DNA of 64,000 nucleotides from Acetobacter tropicalis (GCF_001580915.1 NZ_LHZQ01000214.1:1-64000); one strand, 5' to 3'; counted from the stretch's first letter, positions 8,652 through 19,442 are shown. The notes: generated by a model not told the origin, from the letters alone. Numbers and translations are program-made.

Positions 8652-10727
8652 ATGGACAGTTCTCCTGACAAGAAACCGGCGCTTTCTGCCGTGACATCGC
8701 ATTCTTCCGCCCCCCTCGCCACTGGCGGTGCGACCATTCCGACGCTGGGCCGTTTTCCTGCGCTGGACCGTGTAACGTATCCGTCTGACATGCGGAACTT
8801 CTCGGTTGAGCAGCTCAAGCAGGTTGCCGATGAACTGCGGGCCGAGACGATTGATGCCGTCTCCACCACCGGCGGGCATCTGGGGGCGTCTCTGGGGGTT
8901 GTGGAACTGACCGTGGCCCTGCATGCCGTGTTCGACACGCCTGAGGACAAGGTAATCTGGGATGTGGGCCATCAGGCCTACCCGCACAAGATCCTCACCG
9001 GCCGGCGTGACCGCATCCGCACCCTGCGCCAGCCCGGTGGCCTGTCTGGCTTTACCCGCCGGTCTGAAAGCACCTACGATCCGTTTGGCGCAGCCCACTC
9101 CTCCACGTCCATCTCCGCCGGGCTGGGCATGGCCGTGGCCCATCATCTGCGCGCCGAGGAAGACCCGTCCTACCGCGAACGCAGCGTGATCGCCGTGATC
9201 GGCGATGGCTCCATTTCCGCCGGCATGGCCTACGAGGCCATGAACAACGCCGCCGTGGCCGGCCCCGGTGCGGAACGGCTGATCGTCATCCTCAACGATA
9301 ACGAGATGTCCATCGCCCCGCCTGTGGGCGCGATGTCCAACTACCTCTCCCGCCTGATGTCCTCGCGCAAGTTCATGGGCCTGCGCGAACTGGCCGGAAA
9401 AGTGGTGAAGAAGCTGCCCGCCCCGGTGGAACGCACGGCCCGCAAGGCCGATGAATATGCCCGCGGCATGATCACCGGCGGCACCCTGTTCGAGGAACTG
9501 GGCTTCTATTACGTCGGCCCCGTGGATGGGCATGATCTGCCGCAACTGGTGGCCATCCTGCGCAACCTGCGCGATACGGATAACGGCCCTATCCTGCTGC
9601 ATGTCATCACCGAAAAAGGCCACGGCTACCGCCCGGCTGAAAAAGCGGGAGACAAGTATCACGCCGTGGCCAAGTTCAACGTGGTCACCGGCGAGCAGAA
9701 AAAAGGCCCCTCCGGCCCGCCCTCCTACACCTCCGTCTTTGCCCGTGAACTGGTGCGCCGCGCCGCCACGGATGACCGGATCACCGCTGTCACCGCCGCC
9801 ATGCCTTCAGGCACGGGGCTGGATGCATTCGCCAAATCCTACCCTGACCGCTTTTTTGACGTGGGCATTGCCGAACAGCATGCCGTGACCTTTGCTGCGG
9901 GCATGGCCACGGAAGGGCTGCGGCCATTCTGCGCCATCTACTCCACCTTCCTGCAGCGCGCCTATGATCAGGTGATGCATGACGTGGTGCTGCAGAAGCT
10001 GCCCGTGCGCTTCGCCATTGACCGTGCCGGTCTGGTGGGGGCGGATGGCGCGACCCATGCTGGCGCGTTTGACCTCGCCTATCTGGGCTGCCTGCCGGGC
10101 ATGACGCTGATGGCCCCCTCGGATGAGGTGGAACTGCTGCACATGACGGCCACCGCCACCGAATTTGATGAAGGCCCCATTGGTCTGCGCTACCCGCGTG
10201 GCGGCGGTCTGGGCCTTGATCTGCCCGCCGAAGGGCAGGTTCTGGAGATCGGCAAGGGCCGGATCATCCGGGAGATGGGCCGTCAGGCCGGCGGCGAGAA
10301 AGGCGGCATTGCCATTCTCTCGCTTGGCCCGCGTCTGGCTGAAGCCCTGAAGGCTGCGGACATGCTGGCCGCCCATGGCCTGCCGCCCACGGTGGCCGAT
10401 GCCCGCTTTGCCAAGCCGATTGATGTGGAACTGGTGGAAAATCTGGCCCGCAACCATGCCGTGCTGATCACGCTGGAAGAAGGTTCGATTGGCGGATTCG
10501 GCACACAGGTCGGCCATCATCTGGCCCGCACCGGGTTGCTTGATAACGTCCGCTTCCGTCCCCTCACCCTGCCCGATATCTTCATCGATCATAATTCGCA
10601 GGACGCTCAATACGAGCAGGCTGGACTTACAGCGCCACACATCACAAAAACCGCTCTCAGCGCATTGGGCATCGGAGACATGCTTCCAATGAACTTGCCA
10701 AACAGCTCAACGGGAACAAAATCATGA
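8652..10727 (+). CDS. dxs: 1-Deoxy-D-xylulose-5-phosphate synthase
   Basis: DXS condenses pyruvate and glyceraldehyde-3-phosphate to DXP, the entry step of the MEP isoprenoid pathway. The 691-residue product shows the N-terminal [18 protein letters not shown] block, the [17 protein letters not shown] region, the thiamine diphosphate motif starting [17 protein letters not shown], and a transketolase-like C-terminal half ([19 protein letters not shown]). It is about 50 residues longer than typical, mainly from an N-terminal Ser/Ala/Thr-rich leader. Its stop overlaps the start of hpnM (ATGA), which places precursor supply in the same transcript as hopanoid modification. Confidence 0.97.
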   Translation: MDSSPDKKPALSAVTSHSSAPLATGGATIPTLGRFPALDRVTYPSDMRNFSVEQLKQVADELRAETIDAVSTTGGHLGASLGVVELTVALHAVFDTPEDKVIWDVGHQAYPHKILTGRRDRIRTLRQPGGLSGFTRRSESTYDPFGAAHSSTSISAGLGMAVAHHLRAEEDPSYRERSVIAVIGDGSISAGMAYEAMNNAAVAGPGAERLIVILNDNEMSIAPPVGAMSNYLSRLMSSRKFMGLRELAGKVVKKLPAPVERTARKADEYARGMITGGTLFEELGFYYVGPVDGHDLPQLVAILRNLRDTDNGPILLHVITEKGHGYRPAEKAGDKYHAVAKFNVVTGEQKKGPSGPPSYTSVFARELVRRAATDDRITAVTAAMPSGTGLDAFAKSYPDRFFDVGIAEQHAVTFAAGMATEGLRPFCAIYSTFLQRAYDQVMHDVVLQKLPVRFAIDRAGLVGADGATHAGAFDLAYLGCLPGMTLMAPSDEVELLHMTATATEFDEGPIGLRYPRGGGLGLDLPAEGQVLEIGKGRIIREMGRQAGGEKGGIAILSLGPRLAEALKAADMLAAHGLPPTVADARFAKPIDVELVENLARNHAVLITLEEGSIGGFGTQVGHHLARTGLLDNVRFRPLTLPDIFIDHNSQDAQYEQAGLTAPHITKTALSALGIGDMLPMNLPNSSTGTKS

Positions 10728-11383
10728 GCATGAAACGTATTTCTCTTCGTGCAGGGCTTGTGCTCGGTCTGGGCATGGCACTGCTCCCCGCTGCTGGAAC
10801 GAGCATTCTTGCTCCGGCAGCCGTTGCTCAGTCTGCTCCCGCCAGTGCTGTCAGCGCACCAGTGCAGACCCTGTATGCCGCACTGGACAAGGCTCAGAAT
10901 TCAAGCGCCAGCTTTGCTGAACGCTCCCAGATTGTCGGGGCTGCAGTTGATCAGGCCTATGATCTGGACGCCGTGCTGAAGGCCTCCATCGGCCTGCGCT
11001 ATCAATCCCTGGCGGCGGAAGACAAGCAGAAGCTGCTCAGCGCGTTTCGTGATTTCACGATCGCCCGTTATGTTTCCAGCTTCAAGCCGGGTTCTGGTGC
11101 ACGCTTCACCGTAAAACCGGCCATTGAAAATTCACCTGTGGGTGATAATAAAGTCGTGAACACGTATATCGGGTCAGACGACAGCATGCCGGGCACCCCC
11201 GTAAGCTACATCATGCATAACGGCACCTCCGGCTGGCGCATTACTGATGTGCTGCTGGGCGAATCCCGCATCAGCCAGGCCGCGGCCCAGCGTTCCGATT
11301 TCAGCTCCACGCTCACATCTGGTGGCGTACCGGGCCTGATCAACGTTCTGGAACGCAAAGTTAAAACCTTTTCTAAAGATTGA
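10724..11383 (+). CDS. hpnM: Hopanoid-associated MlaC-like periplasmic protein HpnM
   Basis: This 219-residue protein has a signal peptide ([20 protein letters not shown], cleavage probably after AVAQ) and then an MlaC/Ttg2-type lipid-binding domain with [22 protein letters not shown] and [13 protein letters not shown]. HpnM proteins are linked to hopanoid clusters and are thought to shuttle lipids, perhaps hopanoids, across the periplasm. The start at 10724 overlaps the dxs stop; a second in-frame ATG follows at 10730. Transport is inferred from family. Confidence 0.85.
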   Translation: MSMKRISLRAGLVLGLGMALLPAAGTSILAPAAVAQSAPASAVSAPVQTLYAALDKAQNSSASFAERSQIVGAAVDQAYDLDAVLKASIGLRYQSLAAEDKQKLLSAFRDFTIARYVSSFKPGSGARFTVKPAIENSPVGDNKVVNTYIGSDDSMPGTPVSYIMHNGTSGWRITDVLLGESRISQAAAQRSDFSSTLTSGGVPGLINVLERKVKTFSKD

Positions 11384-11456
11384 GCAGGAAGAGGGACGTG
11401 AAACCAAGCGGATGTATCGACAGCCCATATCTGGGCCGCGTGACGGCTGAGCTGTA

Positions 11457-12632
11457 ATGTCCGCTTTCCCTTTTCTGGCTGCCGCAAGCGCTGTGCTGGC
11501 GGTTAGCGGGTGCGTCCAGTCCATGGCGGGCGCACTATTGCTCCGGCGTTTCCGCACGCAGGAGCGTAAGCCGGTCACGCTCACGCCGCTCCCTCCAGTA
11601 ACGGTTCTCAAGCCCCTTTATGGGTCCGAGCCGTTACTGGAAGAAGCGCTGGAGAGTTTCTGCACGCAGGATTACCCTGGCGGGGCCGTACAAATTCTCT
11701 TTGGTGTGCGGGACGATGATGACCCCGCGATCACCATTGTCAGGCGTCTCCAGCAACGCCACCCGCATCTGGATATGCAGATTGTGATTAATCCCGCCGT
11801 ACATGGGATGAACCGCAAGATCAGCAACCTGATGAACATTCTGCCTCAGGCGAAATATGACATTCTGGTCATTTCCGACTCGGATATTCATGTCACCCCC
11901 GATTATCTGCGGCATATTGTCAGCGCGCTGAGCAAACCCGGCACGGGGCTGGTCACCACCCTGTATGCCGGGCTGCCAGCCAAATCGACCGTGGTGCAGA
12001 TGCTGGCCGCCTGCCAGATCAACCACAACTTCCTTCCGGGCGTCATCCTGTCCCGCTATCTGGGGCGACAGGACTGTCTGGGCGCCACCATGGCGCTGAA
12101 GCGTGAGATGCTGGACGCTGTGGGAGGGTTTGAAGCCCTGCTGCCCCACGTAGCGGATGATGCCCTTCTGGGTCGGCTGGTGCGGCAGCGGGGTTATGAC
12201 ATCACCATTGCCGATTGCCTGACCTGGACCACCATTGCGGAACGCAATACATCTGAACTGCTTTCACACGAGCTCAGATGGGGCCGCACAGTCTGCACCC
12301 TTGCCCCCGCCGGGTATGCGGCCTCTTCCATCCAGCTTCCGCTTTTCTGGGCGACTCTGGTGTTTCTGTTCCAGCCTCATGCGCTGTGGGCGTGCCTGCT
12401 GTTCTTCAGCGTATGGGCCATACGGGCCGTGACCGCCCTGCTCATAGACCGGACGGTCGGCACCCGCCCCTTGTGGCCCCTGCTGCTTTTGCCCATGAGA
12501 GACTGGCTTTCTGCGGCCATTATGGTGGGCAGCGCCAGCGGCACACGTGTGGACTGGCGTGGGCAGACCATGCATGTCGCGCCACACCCCATTCCCCCGC
12601 CGTCTCCGGGGCATTTGTCAGCAGAGCGCTGA
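11457..12632 (+). CDS. hpnI: Hopanoid glycosyltransferase HpnI
   Basis: HpnI transfers N-acetylglucosamine to bacteriohopanetetrol. The 391-residue family 2 glycosyltransferase has an N-terminal membrane helix (about 1-25), a ceramide-glucosyltransferase-like catalytic domain with PPVTVLKPLYGSEPLLEEAL, a DxD-type motif (VISDSDIHV) and the ELRWGRTVC segment matching the (Q/R)xxRW motif. Two or three C-terminal hydrophobic segments (about 280-350) anchor it in the membrane. It is followed after 93 bases by hpnJ and then hpnK, the order expected for side-chain sugar processing. Confidence 0.92.
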   Translation: MSAFPFLAAASAVLAVSGCVQSMAGALLLRRFRTQERKPVTLTPLPPVTVLKPLYGSEPLLEEALESFCTQDYPGGAVQILFGVRDDDDPAITIVRRLQQRHPHLDMQIVINPAVHGMNRKISNLMNILPQAKYDILVISDSDIHVTPDYLRHIVSALSKPGTGLVTTLYAGLPAKSTVVQMLAACQINHNFLPGVILSRYLGRQDCLGATMALKREMLDAVGGFEALLPHVADDALLGRLVRQRGYDITIADCLTWTTIAERNTSELLSHELRWGRTVCTLAPAGYAASSIQLPLFWATLVFLFQPHALWACLLFFSVWAIRAVTALLIDRTVGTRPLWPLLLLPMRDWLSAAIMVGSASGTRVDWRGQTMHVAPHPIPPPSPGHLSAER

Positions 12633-12725
12633 TACTGCTTGTCTCGCCCCTCCCTCGGCGGTAAGTCCCTACCCATATTTCCTGAGTTTCTCAGAACACC
12701 TTTCAGCCTTGTCAGGATAAGACCC

Positions 12726-14150
12726 ATGATGAGAACCCTTTTTCTCCAGCCTCCGACCTTTGATGGTTTTGATGGCGGTGCTGGTTCCCGCTATCAGGCG
12801 CGACGTGAGATCAAATCCTTCTGGTATCCAACCTGGCTTGCGCAGCCGGCCGCCATGGTTGAAGGCAGCCGTCTGATTGACGCACCGCCTGCTGGCATGG
12901 GTATGGACCCCATTCTGGAAGACGCGAAGAACCGCGATCTGGTGGTTCTGCACACCTCCACCCCTTCCTTCGCGAAGGATGTGCAGGTGGCCCAGATGCT
13001 CAAGGACACCAACCCCAACCTGAAAATCGGGATGGTGGGCGCAAAAGTTGCCGTTCAGCCGGAAGAAAGCCTGCTGAAAGGTGCTCCGATCGACTTCGTG
13101 GCCCGTAACGAATTTGATTACACCATCAAGGAAATTGCTGAAGGCCGCGATTTCAAGGACGTGGACGGCATTACATGGCGCAACAAGGATGGCGTGATTG
13201 TCGCCAACCGTGACCGCGCCATGATTGAAGACATGGACAGCCTGCCCTTCGTGACCGAAGTGTACAAGCGTGATCTGCGGATTGAAGACTACTTCATCGG
13301 CTATCTCATGCACCCGTACATTTCCATCTACACAGGCCGTGGCTGTAAATCCCGCTGCACCTTCTGCCTGTGGCCGCAGACGGTGGGTGGCCATCGCTAC
13401 CGCACGCGCAGCCCGCAGCATGTGGCAGCTGAAATCCGGCTGGCACGCCAGTATTTTCCGCAGGTGAAGGAATTCTTCTTTGATGATGATACCTTCACCG
13501 ATGACCTGCCCCGTGCGGAAGCCATTGCGCGTGAGCTCGGCAAGATGGGCATCACCTGGTCCTGCAACGCCAAAGCCAATGTGCCGCGTGAAACCCTGAA
13601 AGTTCTGCGTGACAACGGCCTGCGCCTGCTGCTGGTAGGATATGAAAGCGGCAACCAGCAGATCCTGCACAACATCAAGAAGGGCATGCGCGTTGAAGTG
13701 GCGCGTGAGTTCACCAAGAACTGCCATGAACTTGGAATCAAGATTCACGGCACCTTCATTCTGGGTCTGCCGGGCGAAACCAAGGAAACCATTCAGGAAA
13801 CCATCAATTTCGCCAAGGAAATCAACCCGCACACCCTTCAGGTGTCTCTGGCCGCTCCGTATCCGGGCACGGCCCTGCACAAGCAGGCAACCGAGAACGG
13901 CTGGCTGGATGAAAGCAATGCGGAACTGATTGACGAAAACGGCGTGCAGATGGCGCCGCTGCATTATCCGCATCTGTCCCACACGGAAATTTTCACCAGC
14001 GTGGAAGAATTCTACAAGAAATTCTATTTCCGCGCCCCGAAGATTGCGTCCATTGTCAGTGAAATGGTTCGTTCTCCGCAGATGATGAAGCGCCGCCTGC
14101 GTGAAGGTGTGGAATTCTTCCACTTCCTGCGCGACCGTAACGCGGCCTGA
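12726..14150 (+). CDS. hpnJ: Hopanoid radical SAM protein HpnJ
   Basis: This B12-binding-type radical SAM protein contains the cluster motif CKSRCTFC within GRGCKSRCTFCLWPQ. The N-terminal Rossmann-like part includes DLVVLHTSTPSF and GMVGAKVAVQPE. HpnJ converts the hopanoid-linked amino sugar to a cyclitol ether head group. Of adjacent ATGs at 12726 and 12729 I use the first; AGGATAAG lies a few bases upstream. The 474-residue length is normal. The gene lies between hpnI and hpnK. Confidence 0.93.
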   Translation: MMRTLFLQPPTFDGFDGGAGSRYQARREIKSFWYPTWLAQPAAMVEGSRLIDAPPAGMGMDPILEDAKNRDLVVLHTSTPSFAKDVQVAQMLKDTNPNLKIGMVGAKVAVQPEESLLKGAPIDFVARNEFDYTIKEIAEGRDFKDVDGITWRNKDGVIVANRDRAMIEDMDSLPFVTEVYKRDLRIEDYFIGYLMHPYISIYTGRGCKSRCTFCLWPQTVGGHRYRTRSPQHVAAEIRLARQYFPQVKEFFFDDDTFTDDLPRAEAIARELGKMGITWSCNAKANVPRETLKVLRDNGLRLLLVGYESGNQQILHNIKKGMRVEVAREFTKNCHELGIKIHGTFILGLPGETKETIQETINFAKEINPHTLQVSLAAPYPGTALHKQATENGWLDESNAELIDENGVQMAPLHYPHLSHTEIFTSVEEFYKKFYFRAPKIASIVSEMVRSPQMMKRRLREGVEFFHFLRDRNAA

Positions 14151-14174
14151 TAACGCTCCACTTCCTGTTGGGTT

Positions 14175-14214
14175 GGAGAGTATGATCTGGCTCCTGTGTC
14201 TGGCCATACTCTCC
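14175..14214 (+). promoter_or_regulatory. Inverted repeat between hpnJ and hpnK
   Basis: GGAGAGTATG at 14175-14184 and CATACTCTCC at 14205-14214 form a perfect 10-bp stem with a 20-base loop. No T-run follows and hpnK starts 29 bases later. It could be an intercistronic mRNA-stability or partial-termination element. Confidence 0.5.
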
Positions 14215-14243
14215 CCTCCGCGACGGGAAGACAGGGTTTACCC

Positions 14244-15095
14244 ATGAAACGCGCCATTATTTCCGCTGATGATTTCGGCCTGTCGGTTGAAGTGAATGAG
14301 GCCATTGAGATCGCTCACCGCGAAGGTGTGCTTTCTACCGCCAGCCTGATGGTGGCGGGCCCCGCTGCGGAAGATGCCGTTGAACGGGCAAAACGCCTGC
14401 CAAACCTTGGGGTCGGGCTGCATCTGGTGGTGATTGAAGGGGCTTCTGTTCTGCCCCACACCCGTCTGCCACTGGTCACCCAGCCCGATGGCTGGTTCTC
14501 TTCCTCCCAACTGGGCCTGGGGATTGATTACTTTTTCCGCCCCGAAGGCCGTAAGGAACTGGCAGCCGAGATCACGGCCCAGTTTGAGGCTTTTCGGCGT
14601 ACGGGGCTGGTTCTGGACCATGCAAACGCCCACAAACACATGCATCTCCATCCCACGGTTGGCCGTCTGCTGATTGATATTGGCAAGCAGTATGGCCTAC
14701 GGGCTGTGCGCACACCGCTGGAACCCCCGGAACCGCTTTACGCGGCTGGCACCTACACGGATACGCTGGGAGACTCCGCCCTCCGCCGGTGGACCAACCT
14801 GCTCCGCCACCAGATTCTTTCCGCAGGGCTGGTGACCAATGACTGGTGCTTCGGCTTGGCATGGAGCGGACATATGACCGCCGACAGGGTGGCCGCCCTT
14901 GCAGCGCATCTGCCCGAAGGTGTGTCTGAAATCTATTTTCACCCCGCCACCCATAAAAACGCCCTGCTGCAAAAGCTGATGCCCACCTATGAGCATAAGG
15001 CAGAATTTGAAGCGCTGTGTTCTTCGGGCTTTCGGGCAGGGTTAGAGCATTCGCATGCTGTGTTGTCTGGATGGCGGGATCTGATCCCTTCATAA
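14244..15095 (+). CDS. hpnK: Hopanoid deacetylase HpnK (YdjC family)
   Basis: HpnK removes the acetyl group from the N-acetylglucosaminyl hopanoid made by HpnI. The 283-residue protein opens with AIISADDFGLS, the YdjC-family Asp-Asp metal site, and has further metal-ligand histidines in HANAHKHMHLHP. I choose 14244 because the family starts only a few residues before ADDFG; the open frame begins 16 codons earlier. It ends the hopanoid gene run on this strand. Confidence 0.92.
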   Translation: MKRAIISADDFGLSVEVNEAIEIAHREGVLSTASLMVAGPAAEDAVERAKRLPNLGVGLHLVVIEGASVLPHTRLPLVTQPDGWFSSSQLGLGIDYFFRPEGRKELAAEITAQFEAFRRTGLVLDHANAHKHMHLHPTVGRLLIDIGKQYGLRAVRTPLEPPEPLYAAGTYTDTLGDSALRRWTNLLRHQILSAGLVTNDWCFGLAWSGHMTADRVAALAAHLPEGVSEIYFHPATHKNALLQKLMPTYEHKAEFEALCSSGFRAGLEHSHAVLSGWRDLIPS

Positions 15096-15521
15096 ACCGA
15101 CAGGTTTCTTTGCAAGCTATGATATAATTATCACATTTTTGGTAATTTTCTTTCGTTTTCGCTCATATTTCTTGTTATAACTTACTCAATTGTTGACGCT
15201 GTTTTTCCTTTCTGTTTCAACTTCTGCCTGACCACTCAAAAAACAAAAACGAAATGGTCCACGCATTATGAAAAACAGCGCCTCTTCCGCAGCAACGTTC
15301 CGCCAGCACTCTCATCACGCCGGCTGTTTGACTGATACTCTTCTGTTTTCTCCCGTTTCTCAGAACGCCCTTGGCCTTGCAACGGCATGGCGAAAAGCCG
15401 TTCACGTCCGCGCAGGACGTTACAGCCCTGTAGGCTTTACCCTGCACGGTTAACGGCTAGAGGCCCCGTGAGCCTCAGCCTCAGGCATCGCCATTTTTTC
15501 CTACAAAACGAGAATTCAGGT
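15096..15521. other. Intergenic region upstream of the OprB porin
   Basis: The first 120 bases are A+T-rich and contain TTGTTGACGC at about 15190, a possible -35 element. A short inverted repeat (ACGTCC/GGACGT) occurs near 15405-15421. A 61-codon frame (15268-15453) has no recognisable features. I read this as a long leader or promoter region. Confidence 0.45.
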
Positions 15522-17270
15522 ATGAGACTGTCAGAAGCCCGTTGCGATAAAACGCAACGCCCGCTGTCGTACACCAGATCCCGTATAGATACAGGCTATC
15601 TGGCCCTGGCGCTTATAGTGTCCTGGGGAGCAAGCCCGCACAAAGCGGCGGCTGCCCCCCAGACACTGGAAAAACCCGTAGCCCCCGTAACGGACGCCAT
15701 TGTCAGCCCGAGCGCCAAGGTCCGCCCGAATATTACGGCAGCCACGCGCCCGCTGAATACGGGCATGATGGATGCTGGCAGCCTTGGGCCTGATCCGGCT
15801 GCCATCAAGCGCCCGCCCAACACACCTATTCCGCCAAGCGGCGTACCGGTTCTGCCAACCCCCGGTTACGCAACCATGAGTGTGCAGTCTTACGCACCGG
15901 CGGGGGATCAACAGGGAGCGGCCCACACGCTGGAGCTGGATGCCCTGACATCATGGGAAGGACCATCAGGACTGCTGCCACCACGGCTGGACGCCCTCCG
16001 CCGCATGGACATGAACGACCCCTATTACGTACCCACGGCGGGCTCTGGCCATCTGGTGCCACAACTGACCGGCCCCAGAAACTGGCTGCATGACCGCGGC
16101 TTCACGTTCTCCTTCACTTACAAGGGAGAAGCCATGGGCGTGATGACGGGGGGGCTGGAGAAAGGGGTCAGCTATGTGCATGAACTCACCCTGCAGGGCG
16201 TATTTGACCTTGAACGGATGGCACATCTGAAAGGATGGTCCGTGCATGCACTGGTCATGGAACGGGCAGGCAAGGCACTGCAAAACGGGCGGCTGGGCGA
16301 ATATTACGTTGCTATGCAGGAAGTCTATTCTCTTTCTGGCAACGTGGCGGCGCATCTGGTGGATCTGTATGCCGAAAAACGCTTCATGCAGAACCGCATG
16401 GACGTCATTTTCGGCCGCATGTCCCTCACCCATGTGTTCGCGACCTCTCCGCTGCTGTGCTCCTTCATGGTCACATGCTCCGCGCCTGTTGCATTGAAGC
16501 AGAATCCGGGTTTCAGCGTTTACCCCAAAGCCACATGGGGCGCGCGGGTGCGCCTGCGGCCAACGCGCGATACAGCGCTGCAGGTGGGCGCGTATTCCGT
16601 CAGCGCCCTGACCGACAACCCGAGCGGCTGGGCGTGGGGGGCAGAAAATACCACCGGCCTCTCTCTGCCGATCGAATTCACGTGGCAGCCCTTTCTGACC
16701 CGCAACCGTCTGCCAGGCCACTATGTGATCGGCTATGCGCATGACACCACACGCTATGCGGACAAGATTTCCTCCGCACTACCTGAGAAGGTTGCCGAAA
16801 CCATTCCCGGAAAACGGTCTGCCCCGTCAGACATGTTCTGGGTGGAAGCAGATCAGATGATCTATCGGCGTGGCGGGCGTAACATGATGGCTGGCGGCTA
16901 TCTGATGGCAGGTTACGTGCATGTCACCCCACGCGTGGTCAATCTGTCTGATCAGGCCTATGCCGGGTTCTCTCTGGTGGGGGTCATCCCCTCCCGTCTG
17001 ACAGACCGTCTGGGGGTTCTGTATTCCTGGTATCATGTCAGCCGCCGCAGGAGGGAAAGCCAGATTCTGGCGCAGGATGCAGGCCTCTCTCTGGGCTCCA
17101 CCCTGCATGGCGTGCAGAACGATTCCCATATCATTGAGGCCTATTACGCCATAGATGCCTTTCCCGGCGTGCTGATCCAGCCCACGTTCCAGTACATGAT
17201 CCATCCGGGCGAGACACACCACATTCCGGATGCCTCCATCATGGGGCTGAAACTGATCGCCAATCTCTGA
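15522..17270 (+). CDS. Carbohydrate-selective porin, OprB family
   Basis: The 582-residue protein begins with an N-terminal hydrophobic segment (YLALALIVSWGASPHKAAAA) consistent with a signal peptide, then a Pro/Ala-rich linker of about 130 residues, then an OprB-like beta-barrel from about 185 (WLHDRGFTFSFTYKGEAMGV). Internal blocks include WGARVRLRPTRDTALQVGAY and a C-terminal strand ending in LKLIANL. OprB porins let sugars cross the outer membrane, in keeping with periplasmic sugar oxidation in acetic acid bacteria. The open frame extends upstream to 15387 without a better start. A near-perfect inverted repeat at 17287-17311 follows. Confidence 0.85.
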   Translation: MRLSEARCDKTQRPLSYTRSRIDTGYLALALIVSWGASPHKAAAAPQTLEKPVAPVTDAIVSPSAKVRPNITAATRPLNTGMMDAGSLGPDPAAIKRPPNTPIPPSGVPVLPTPGYATMSVQSYAPAGDQQGAAHTLELDALTSWEGPSGLLPPRLDALRRMDMNDPYYVPTAGSGHLVPQLTGPRNWLHDRGFTFSFTYKGEAMGVMTGGLEKGVSYVHELTLQGVFDLERMAHLKGWSVHALVMERAGKALQNGRLGEYYVAMQEVYSLSGNVAAHLVDLYAEKRFMQNRMDVIFGRMSLTHVFATSPLLCSFMVTCSAPVALKQNPGFSVYPKATWGARVRLRPTRDTALQVGAYSVSALTDNPSGWAWGAENTTGLSLPIEFTWQPFLTRNRLPGHYVIGYAHDTTRYADKISSALPEKVAETIPGKRSAPSDMFWVEADQMIYRRGGRNMMAGGYLMAGYVHVTPRVVNLSDQAYAGFSLVGVIPSRLTDRLGVLYSWYHVSRRRRESQILAQDAGLSLGSTLHGVQNDSHIIEAYYAIDAFPGVLIQPTFQYMIHPGETHHIPDASIMGLKLIANL

Positions 17271-17406
17271 CCATTATTCCCCTGTATGGAATGCATCTGA
17301 AGGCGTTCCATGCAGGCGTCGCGCGCGCTTTGACGCGCACGGCACCTAGGCATGGCAGCGCCTCTCTGCTAGGCAGCAGAGGATACTTTAACATTCTGAC
17401 GCTGGC

Positions 17407-17625
17407 ATGACTGACACGCCTTCTTCTCCCTCTTCCGGCCCTTCTGTAACGCCCAAGGCAGCAGACGCAAAAGCTGACCGTGCAGCACGGCAGGCCGCTG
17501 CGTTGCGCGCCAACCTGCGCCGCCGCAAACAGCAGGCCCGCAGCAGGCAGGAACAGGAAGCGGATACTCAGCCCGCCATATCCCCAACAGACCCCGCCAA
17601 TGGAGAAACCCCGACATGCCCGTGA
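17407..17625 (+). CDS. Small basic hypothetical protein upstream of dcd
   Basis: This 72-residue protein is Ala/Arg/Gln-rich with a predicted charged helix (about 22-50, [20 protein letters not shown]) between Pro/Ser-rich ends. It overlaps the dcd start by 10 bases, which suggests translational coupling. No family is recognised. Similar short Ala/Arg-rich proteins often precede essential genes in alphaproteobacteria, but no function can be assigned. Confidence 0.55.
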   Translation: MTDTPSSPSSGPSVTPKAADAKADRAARQAAALRANLRRRKQQARSRQEQEADTQPAISPTDPANGETPTCP

Positions 17626-18170
17626 TGCCCGATACTTGGATCCGCCAGATGGCACAGGATCACGGCATGATCGAACCGTTTGTAGAAAGCCAGAAACGGG
17701 AAGGCGTGATCTCCTACGGTCTGTCCTCCTACGGGTATGATGCGCGCGTAGCGGATGATTTCCGTATTTTCACGGATGTGAACAACGCCATTGTGGACCC
17801 CAAGAACTTCAGCCCTGAAGGATTTGTGTCCCGCAAGGCAGATGAATGCATCATTCCGCCCAACAGCTTTGTGCTGGCCCACACCATTGAATATTTCCGC
17901 ATCCCGCGGGATGTGCTGGTGGTGTGCCTTGGCAAATCCACCTATGCCCGCTGCGGTATTATTGTGAACGTCACACCGCTGGAACCCGAATGGGAAGGCC
18001 AGGTAACAATCGAGATCAGCAACACCACCCCGTTGCCTGCGCGCATTTATGCCAATGAAGGCATCTGCCAGTTTCTGTTCTTCAAGGGTGAAACCCCGTG
18101 TGAGACCAGCTACGCAGACCGCGCAGGCAAATATATGGGCCAGCGTGGCGTTGCCACGCCCCGCATGTAA
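17616..18170 (+). CDS. dcd: dCTP deaminase
   Basis: dCTP deaminase converts dCTP to dUTP, feeding dTMP synthesis through dUTPase. The 184-residue length is standard, and the dUTPase-fold motifs are intact: [13 protein letters not shown] near the N-terminus, KSTYARCGI, and the catalytic-glutamate segment [17 protein letters not shown]. Alternative starts at 17616 and 17625 differ by three residues. murA follows after 9 bases, suggesting cotranscription. Confidence 0.97.
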   Translation: MPVMPDTWIRQMAQDHGMIEPFVESQKREGVISYGLSSYGYDARVADDFRIFTDVNNAIVDPKNFSPEGFVSRKADECIIPPNSFVLAHTIEYFRIPRDVLVVCLGKSTYARCGIIVNVTPLEPEWEGQVTIEISNTTPLPARIYANEGICQFLFFKGETPCETSYADRAGKYMGQRGVATPRM

Positions 18171-18179
18171 GCAGAACCC

Positions 18180-19442
18180 ATGGACAGATTCATCATCCGG
18201 GGTGGCCGCCCCCTTCACGGCGAAATCACGATTGGCGGGGCCAAGAATGCTGGCCTGAAACTGCTTGTGGCAGGCCTGCTGACTTCTGAACGTCTGGTAC
18301 TGACCAATGTGCCGCACATTGCGGACATTGCCACCATGTGCGCCCTGCTGACCCAGCACGGCCTGACGGTTGAGGCTGTAAACGGTGACAAGACCACCCT
18401 TTCCGTAGGGGGCGAAATCACCAGCACGGAAGCGCCTTACGATATTGTTTCCAAGATGCGGGCCTCCATCCTTGTGCTGGGCCCACTTCTCGCCCGCTGT
18501 CGGGAAGCCCGTGTTTCCCTCCCCGGCGGCTGCGCCATTGGCACCCGCCCTGTGGATATGCACCTCAAGGGGCTGGAAACACTCGGCGCTGTCATCACGC
18601 TTGAAAACGGCTACATCCATGCCCGCGCTCCAGAGGGCCTGAAGGGCGACCGCATCGTGCTGCCGTTCGCCTCGGTCGGGGCAACCGAAAACCTGATGAT
18701 GGCCGCCACCCTGGCCAAAGGGCGCACGGAAATTGTCAACGCGGCGCGTGAGCCGGAAATGGCTGATCTGGCAAGCTGCCTGAACGCCATGGGTGCCAAG
18801 ATTACCGGTGCGGGCACAGGCCACATTATTATTGATGGTGTGGAAGCCCTGCACGGAACCACGCACCGCATTATGTCTGACCGCATTGAATGTGGCACAT
18901 ACGCCTGCGCTGCGGCCATTACCGGGGGTGACCTTCGTCTGATTGGTGGTCAGGTTGAACATCTGGGCGCTGTGGTGCGCGCATTTGAAGAAGCGGGCGT
19001 GGAAGTAACGCAGGAAGGAAATGCCATGCGCGTGCGCCGCACCGGTGCGCTGCGTGGCATTGATATCATGACAGAACCCTACCCCGGCTTCCCGACAGAC
19101 ATGCAGGCCCAGTTCATGGCGCTTCTTTCTGTAGCGGAGGGGGCATCCATGATTACGGAAACCATTTTTGAAAACCGCTTCATGCATGTGCCGGAACTCA
19201 ACCGAATGGGCGCACGCATCAATGTCCATGGCTCTTCCGCCATTATCCGGGGCGTGCATAGCCTTTCTGGCGCACCCGTCATGGCAACAGACCTCCGGGC
19301 ATCTTTCTCGCTGATTCTGGCGGGGCTGGCAGCTCATGGAGAAACCATTCTAAGCCGTGTCTATCATCTGGACCGTGGATATGAAGCGGTGGAACGCAAA
19401 CTGGCTGCCTGTGGCGCCCAGATCGAACGTGTCAGCAACTGA
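18180..19442 (+). CDS. murA: UDP-N-acetylglucosamine 1-carboxyvinyltransferase
   Basis: MurA transfers enolpyruvate from PEP to UDP-GlcNAc, the committed cytoplasmic step of peptidoglycan synthesis. The 420-residue product shows [16 protein letters not shown] at the N-terminus (Lys22-Asn23 type active-site pair), the loop [18 protein letters not shown] with the fosfomycin-binding Cys, and [18 protein letters not shown] near the C-terminus. The presence of the Cys predicts ordinary fosfomycin sensitivity of the enzyme. A G+C-rich hairpin follows the stop. Confidence 0.98.
   Translation: MDRFIIRGGRPLHGEITIGGAKNAGLKLLVAGLLTSERLVLTNVPHIADIATMCALLTQHGLTVEAVNGDKTTLSVGGEITSTEAPYDIVSKMRASILVLGPLLARCREARVSLPGGCAIGTRPVDMHLKGLETLGAVITLENGYIHARAPEGLKGDRIVLPFASVGATENLMMAATLAKGRTEIVNAAREPEMADLASCLNAMGAKITGAGTGHIIIDGVEALHGTTHRIMSDRIECGTYACAAAITGGDLRLIGGQVEHLGAVVRAFEEAGVEVTQEGNAMRVRRTGALRGIDIMTEPYPGFPTDMQAQFMALLSVAEGASMITETIFENRFMHVPELNRMGARINVHGSSAIIRGVHSLSGAPVMATDLRASFSLILAGLAAHGETILSRVYHLDRGYEAVERKLAACGAQIERVSN

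Noticed and set aside
12669-14207. 512-codon minus-strand frame opposite hpnJ
   Set aside because: It is fully antisense to hpnJ, has no recognisable domain or ribosome site, and is of the kind GC-rich codon use produces.
17568-19337. 589-codon minus-strand frame opposite dcd and murA
   Set aside because: It spans two clear genes in antisense; His/Gly/Cys-rich composition without motifs marks it as a shadow.
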